Shown piece after piece: positions 60,447-64,000 of a stretch of 64,000 nt of DNA. A program made the translations under genes and the position numbers. The stretch's first letter is position 1. Each line of letters opens with the position of its first letter. A model generated the notes under the pieces. The model had not been told where the DNA came from. It was given only the letters and a program-made list of their open reading frames with translations, and made no database searches. The stretch comes from Streptomyces minutiscleroticus (GTDB taxonomy: Bacteria > Actinomycetota > Actinomycetes > Streptomycetales > Streptomycetaceae), in assembly GCF_014650875.1 (NCBI RefSeq), contig NZ_BMVU01000043.1:1-64000 (forward strand). The letters are read 5' to 3'.

Positions 60447-61511
60447 ATGAGCGCCGGGCAGACCACCGCCGGCGCCCCGCCCGCCGCGGAGGACGAGCTG
60501 CTCGCTCACTTCGAGGCGCTCGTCGCCTCCGGCGAGACGGTCGAACCGCGCGACTGGATGCCCGACGGCTACCGCCGGATGCTGCTCCGCCAGATCGCCC
60601 AGCACGCCCACTCCGAGATCATCGGCATGCAGCCGGAGGGCGCCTGGCTGACCCGGGCGCCGTCCCTGCACCGCAAGTCGGTGCTGATCGCCAAGGTCCA
60701 GGACGAGGCGGGCCACGGCCTGTACCTGTACTCCGCGGCCGAGACGCTGGGCGCGGACCGCGCCGACCTGCTGGACGCCCTGCACCGGGGCCAGCAGCGC
60801 TTCGCGGCGACCTTCAACCACCCCGCGCTCACCTGGGCGGACACCGGCGCGATCGCCTGGCTGACGGACGGCGCCGCCGTCATCAACCAGGCGCCCCTGT
60901 GCCGTACGTCCTACGGCCCCTACGCCCGCGCGATGCGCCGCGTCTGCCAGGAGGAGGCCTTCCACGTGCGGCAGGGCTACGACCTGATGCGCGCGCTGTG
61001 CGAGGGGACGCCGGAGCAGAGGCGGATGGCGCAGGACGCGGTGGACCGCTGGTGGCTGCCCGCCGTGGCGCTGATGTTCGGACCGCCCGACACCGAGGCG
61101 GGCGGGGCCGACGCGCGCACCGCCGCGCTCGGCGCAGCCGTCTCCCGCCGCGCCATCGCCTGGGGCATCAAGCACCACACCAACGACGAGCTGCGCCAGC
61201 GCTTCGTCGACCAGTGCGTCCCGCAGGCCGAACGGCTCGGGCTGACCCTGCCGGACCCGGCGATCCGCTGGAACGAGGAGCGCGGCCACTACGACTTCAC
61301 CCCGGTGGACTGGGAGACGTACCGCGACGCGCTCGGCGACGACACGCACTGGGCGCGGCAGCGCGTCGCGCACCGCCGCGCCGCGCACGAGGACGGCGCG
61401 TGGGTGCGGGAGGCGGCCGCCGCGTACGCCGCCCGCGAGGACGCCGGCGTCCCGCCGGCCGGCACCGGCGCCGCGGGGATCGCCGCGGACCGGACGGAGG
61501 CGGCCGCGTGA
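60447..61511 (+). CDS. paaA: 1,2-phenylacetyl-CoA epoxidase, catalytic subunit A
   Basis: 354 residues. Di-iron catalytic subunit that turns phenylacetyl-CoA into the 1,2-epoxide with O2 and electrons from PaaE. Ferritin-like helices carry the expected carboxylate/His ligands, for example QHAHSEIIGMQPEGAW, VQDEAGHGLYLY and CQEEAFHVRQGYDLM. The region NEERGHYDFTPVDW is a conserved PaaA block. First gene of a tight paaABCDE operon; ATG 60447 follows GGAAGGGG. Confidence 0.93.
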   Translation: MSAGQTTAGAPPAAEDELLAHFEALVASGETVEPRDWMPDGYRRMLLRQIAQHAHSEIIGMQPEGAWLTRAPSLHRKSVLIAKVQDEAGHGLYLYSAAETLGADRADLLDALHRGQQRFAATFNHPALTWADTGAIAWLTDGAAVINQAPLCRTSYGPYARAMRRVCQEEAFHVRQGYDLMRALCEGTPEQRRMAQDAVDRWWLPAVALMFGPPDTEAGGADARTAALGAAVSRRAIAWGIKHHTNDELRQRFVDQCVPQAERLGLTLPDPAIRWNEERGHYDFTPVDWETYRDALGDDTHWARQRVAHRRAAHEDGAWVREAAAAYAAREDAGVPPAGTGAAGIAADRTEAAA

Positions 61512-61819
61512 GCCGGGGGCGGGAGGGCGCGCCGGCGTCCTGGGAGGTCTTCGTGCGGCCCCGCAGGGGACTTGCGCACCAGCACGTGGGGTCGGTGCGG
61601 GCCGACGACGCGGACACGGCCCTCGGCCGCGCCCGCGACCTGTACGTCCGCCGGGGCGACCCGCTGTCGCTGTGGGTGGTCCGCTCGGACTCCGTGCACG
61701 CGGTCTCCCCCGACGAGCGCGACCCGTACTTCAGCACCGCGCGGCACAAGCCGTACCGCTACCCGGAGCAGTTCGCCCCGCTGACGCAGGAGGGCCCCGA
61801 CGGTGACCACGACCAGTGA
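61508..61819 (+). CDS. paaB: 1,2-phenylacetyl-CoA epoxidase, subunit B
   Basis: 103 residues. Small PaaB subunit that bridges catalytic dimers: WEVFVRPRRGLAHQHVGSVRADDADTALGRARDLY is the standard family N-terminus, and SLWVVRSDSVHAVSPDERDPYF follows. GTG at 61508 overlaps the paaA stop (GTGA). Longer frames through paaA are artefacts. Confidence 0.92.
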   Translation: MSRGREGAPASWEVFVRPRRGLAHQHVGSVRADDADTALGRARDLYVRRGDPLSLWVVRSDSVHAVSPDERDPYFSTARHKPYRYPEQFAPLTQEGPDGDHDQ

Positions 61820-62642
61820 CACGGCGCCCGCCGCACGGGCCGTCCGCGCCGGCGCCCGTACCGGCGCGGCCCGCGCGGACGCCTCCCGTACCGGCGCCGA
61901 CCTCGCCGTGCTCCTGCTGCGCCTCGGCGACGACGCGCTCGTCCTCGGGCAGCGCCTGTGCCAGTGGATCACGCGGGCCCCGACGATCGAGGAGGACCTG
62001 GCGCTGTCCAACATCGCCCTCGACCTCGTCGGCCACGCCCGCACCCTGCTCACCCTGAGCGGGCGGCTGGACGGGACGGGCCGCACCGAGGACGACCTCG
62101 CCTTCACCCGCCAGGACCGCGAGTTCACCAACGCCCTGCTCACGGAGTTGCCGAACGGGGACTTCGCGGCGACCGTGGCCCGGCAGCTCGCCTACACCCA
62201 CTACGCGTCCCTGTACTACGAGGCGCTGGCCGGCTGCGCGGACCCCGACCTGGCCGGGTTCGGCGCGCGGGCCGCCAAGGAGGTCGCCTTCCACCGGCGG
62301 CACGCCGACGACTGGACGCTGCGGCTGGGCCTCGGCACGCCCGAGAGCACCCGGCGCATGCGGGCGGGCCTGGAGCGGGTGTGGCCCTACACCGCCGAGC
62401 TGTTCGACGAGGACGACGTGGTGCGCCGCCTCGCCGCGGCCGGCACGGTGCCCTCGCCCGCTCCGCTGCGCCCGCTGTGGGAGCGGCGGGTGGGCGAGGT
62501 CGTCGCCCGCGCCGGACTCACCGTGCCGGCGCCGCGCTGGCAGGCCCGCGGCGGACGCGTCGGCCTGCACACCGAGGAGTTCGGGCCGCTCGTCGCCGAA
62601 CTGCAGTCGGTGCACCGTCAGTTCCCCGGAGGCACCTGGTGA
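61803..62642 (+). CDS. paaC: 1,2-phenylacetyl-CoA epoxidase, subunit C
   Basis: 279 residues. Structural ferritin-like partner of PaaA without a functional di-iron site. Blocks: LLRLGDDALVLGQRLCQWITRAPTIEEDLALSNIALDLVGHARTLL and FAATVARQLAYTHYASLYYEAL. It overlaps paaB by 17 nt and paaD by 4 nt. The Ala/Arg-rich first 30 residues extend beyond most homologues. Confidence 0.92.
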   Translation: MTTTSDTAPAARAVRAGARTGAARADASRTGADLAVLLLRLGDDALVLGQRLCQWITRAPTIEEDLALSNIALDLVGHARTLLTLSGRLDGTGRTEDDLAFTRQDREFTNALLTELPNGDFAATVARQLAYTHYASLYYEALAGCADPDLAGFGARAAKEVAFHRRHADDWTLRLGLGTPESTRRMRAGLERVWPYTAELFDEDDVVRRLAAAGTVPSPAPLRPLWERRVGEVVARAGLTVPAPRWQARGGRVGLHTEEFGPLVAELQSVHRQFPGGTW

Positions 62643-63166
62643 GCGGGGAGACGCGGACGGCGGAGCGCCCGGCCACGGCCCGCCGCTCCGTCGAGGAGGT
62701 CCGGGCGAGGGTGGAGGCCGTGCCCGACCCGGAGCTGCCGATGATCGGCCTCGGCGACCTCGGGGTGGTCCGCTCCGTCGCCCCGGCCGCCGACGGCGCG
62801 CTCGAAGTGGAGATCACGCCGACCTTCCTGGGCTGCCCGGCCCTGCCCGCCATCACCTCCGCCGTGGAGGAGGTCCTCGCCGACTGCGGCCACCCCGACG
62901 GACGCGTGCGGCAGGTCCTGACCCCGCCCTGGACGACGGACAGCATCACGGAGGCCGGACGCAGGAAGCTCGCGGACCACGGCATCGCCCCGCCCGTGCC
63001 CGTCGCGCCCGGCGGCCCCGTCCCCGTAGAGCTGGGCGGGGTGGCGTGCCCGCACTGCGGGTCACGGGCCACCCGGCCGCACAGCCCCTTCGGCCCCTCC
63101 CGCTGCCAGTCGGTGCTGCGGTGCACGGCGTGCCACGAGACGTTCCCCCACCTGACCGCGTTGTGA
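62639..63166 (+). CDS. paaD: PaaD-type iron-sulfur assembly protein
   Basis: 175 residues of the DUF59/MIP18 family: VEAVPDPELPMIGLGDLGVVRSV, VEITPTFLGCPALPAI and a C-terminal zinc-ribbon-like CPHCGSRATRPHSPFGPSRCQSVLRCTACHETF. Supports maturation of the PaaE 2Fe-2S cluster. GTG start overlaps the paaC stop (GTGA). Confidence 0.9.
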   Translation: MSGETRTAERPATARRSVEEVRARVEAVPDPELPMIGLGDLGVVRSVAPAADGALEVEITPTFLGCPALPAITSAVEEVLADCGHPDGRVRQVLTPPWTTDSITEAGRRKLADHGIAPPVPVAPGGPVPVELGGVACPHCGSRATRPHSPFGPSRCQSVLRCTACHETFPHLTAL

Positions 63167-63174
63167 GGCCCATC

Positions 63175-64000
63175 GTGAACACCGCCGTGACCGGAGCGGG
63201 CACCGCGCCCGCCGAGACCGCGCCCGCCGGAGCCCGCGCCGGCCGGCCCCGGACCCCGTCGTCCCCGGCGGCGGGCCCGCGCACCGGCTGGCACCGGCTG
63301 ACGGTCGCCGAGGTGCGCCGGCTGACCGAGGAGGCGGTCGCGGTCACCCTGGACGTCCCCGACGGCCTGCGCGCCGCCTTCGCCCACCGGCCCGGCCGGC
63401 ACGTCGTCGTACGGCACCGGCGCGCCGGCGTCGAACTGCGCCGCTGCTACTCGGTGTGCCCGCCGCCGGACGACCCGGACGCGTTCCGCCTGGTGATCAA
63501 GCGGGGCGGGCCCGACGGCTTCGGCGCGTACGCCACGACCGCCCTGGCGCCGGGCGAGTGCCTGGAGGTCTCCCCGCCCACCGGGGCCTTCGCCCTGCCG
63601 GACCTGCCCGGCGCGCACCACGTGCTCGTCGCGGGCGGCTCCGGCGTCACCCCGCTGGCCGCGATGGCGGCGGCCGTGCTGCGCGAGGACCCCGCCTGCC
63701 GGGTCTCCCTGGTCCACGCGGTGCCCACGGCCGCGACCGCCCTGCTGGCCGACGAGCTCACCGACCTGAAGGACCGGTACGTCGACCGCTTCACCGCACT
63801 GCACGTCCTCACCCGCGAGCACCGCGGCAGCGACCTGCTCAGCGGCCGCGTCGACGCCCCGAAGCTGCGCCGGCTGCTCACCGCGCTGGACGCGCTCCCG
63901 GCACCCGGTACGGCCTACGCCCTGTGCGGCCCGCCCGGCCTGGTCGCCACGGCACGGCGGGCGCTGACGGAGTGGGGCGCCGACCCGGCGTCCGTCCGCT
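63175..64000 (+). CDS. paaE: Phenylacetyl-CoA epoxidase reductase subunit, truncated by the window
   Basis: Partial (275 codons visible). FAD- and NADPH-binding oxidoreductase feeding electrons to PaaA. RRCYSVCPPP (RxYS flavin motif), GGSGVTPLAAM (NADP-phosphate loop) and LCGPPG are present. The C-terminal 2Fe-2S ferredoxin domain lies beyond the window end. GTG 63175 with GAGG six bases upstream is preferred to a GTG at 63163 that would overlap the paaD stop but has no ribosome site. The first 35 residues are Ala/Pro-rich and outside the domain. Confidence 0.9.
   Translation, partial: MNTAVTGAGTAPAETAPAGARAGRPRTPSSPAAGPRTGWHRLTVAEVRRLTEEAVAVTLDVPDGLRAAFAHRPGRHVVVRHRRAGVELRRCYSVCPPPDDPDAFRLVIKRGGPDGFGAYATTALAPGECLEVSPPTGAFALPDLPGAHHVLVAGGSGVTPLAAMAAAVLREDPACRVSLVHAVPTAATALLADELTDLKDRYVDRFTALHVLTREHRGSDLLSGRVDAPKLRRLLTALDALPAPGTAYALCGPPGLVATARRALTEWGADPASVR

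Noticed and set aside
60157..60450. Small frames in the ACP/paa divergent region
   Set aside because: Pro/Arg-rich composition, no ribosome sites; they cross the probable promoters.

Overview
The window is a very GC-rich (low-to-mid 70s %), densely packed stretch of actinobacterial DNA that reads as a Streptomyces chromosome. The signs are the codon bias, frequent GTG/TTG starts, GTGA/ATGA stop-start overlaps, leaderless promoters, long T-less terminator hairpins, and families typical of the genus (PAS-LuxR regulators, XRE-TPR regulators, Clp-N/HTH pairs, F420-type luciferase-like oxidoreductases, streptogramin lyase). The mixture of accessory enzymes, decayed genes and a large natural-product locus is what one expects of a chromosome arm rather than the core. 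Species cannot be named from sequence alone.

Left part (1-15.3 kb): a long-form argininosuccinate synthase with an ARG-box-like palindrome; a cysteine-codon-rich leader peptide ahead of a dicarboxylate/amino-acid symporter (probable cysteine attenuation of a cystine-type carrier); a decayed FG-GAP gene; a cold-shock protein and RGG-tailed DEAD-box helicase; a nitroreductase, a small conserved hypothetical and a VOC protein; a fragment of a LuxR-type response regulator; then a same-strand group (9.5-14.6 kb) of a CapD/FlaA1-like nucleotide-sugar enzyme, a GT2 membrane glycosyltransferase, a DUF1259 protein and an FAD-linked oxidase, followed by a leaderless HTH gene.

Middle part (15.3-38.8 kb): a PadR / ABC ATPase / FtsX-like permease operon, a small P-loop kinase-like protein, an autoregulated HTH plus Clp-N pair, a secreted GH43 arabinanase-type enzyme preceded by a LacI-type operator and a five-codon upstream frame, streptogramin lyase (vgb) beside a UvrA-like ABC protein, AraC, LLM and TetR/SDR genes with paired operators, DedA and DUF952 proteins, an internally deleted cysteine desulfurase pseudogene, a Cu/Zn-SOD-like secreted protein, and a CYP102 (P450 BM3-type) self-sufficient monooxygenase divergent from a PAS-LuxR regulator.

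Right part (about 39 kb to the right edge): a hybrid NRPS-PKS biosynthetic locus. Regulators (XRE-TPR, PAS-LuxR, ECF sigma) and a PapA-like acyltransferase sit upstream of a 2916-residue NRPS (C-A-T-C-AL-KR-T; the A domain carries the threonine code) overlapping by 8 nt a KS-AT-T-TE polyketide synthase. A crotonyl-CoA carboxylase/reductase (extender-unit supply), a convergent ANL ligase with its own carrier protein (probable starter activation), and a tightly overlapping paaABCDE operon (phenylacetyl-CoA epoxidase; paaE cut by the window end) follow. The inferred product is an acylated threonine-containing hybrid peptide-polyketide, possibly with a ring-oxidised aryl or seven-membered-ring unit; the paa operon could instead be an ordinary catabolic operon that happens to be adjacent.
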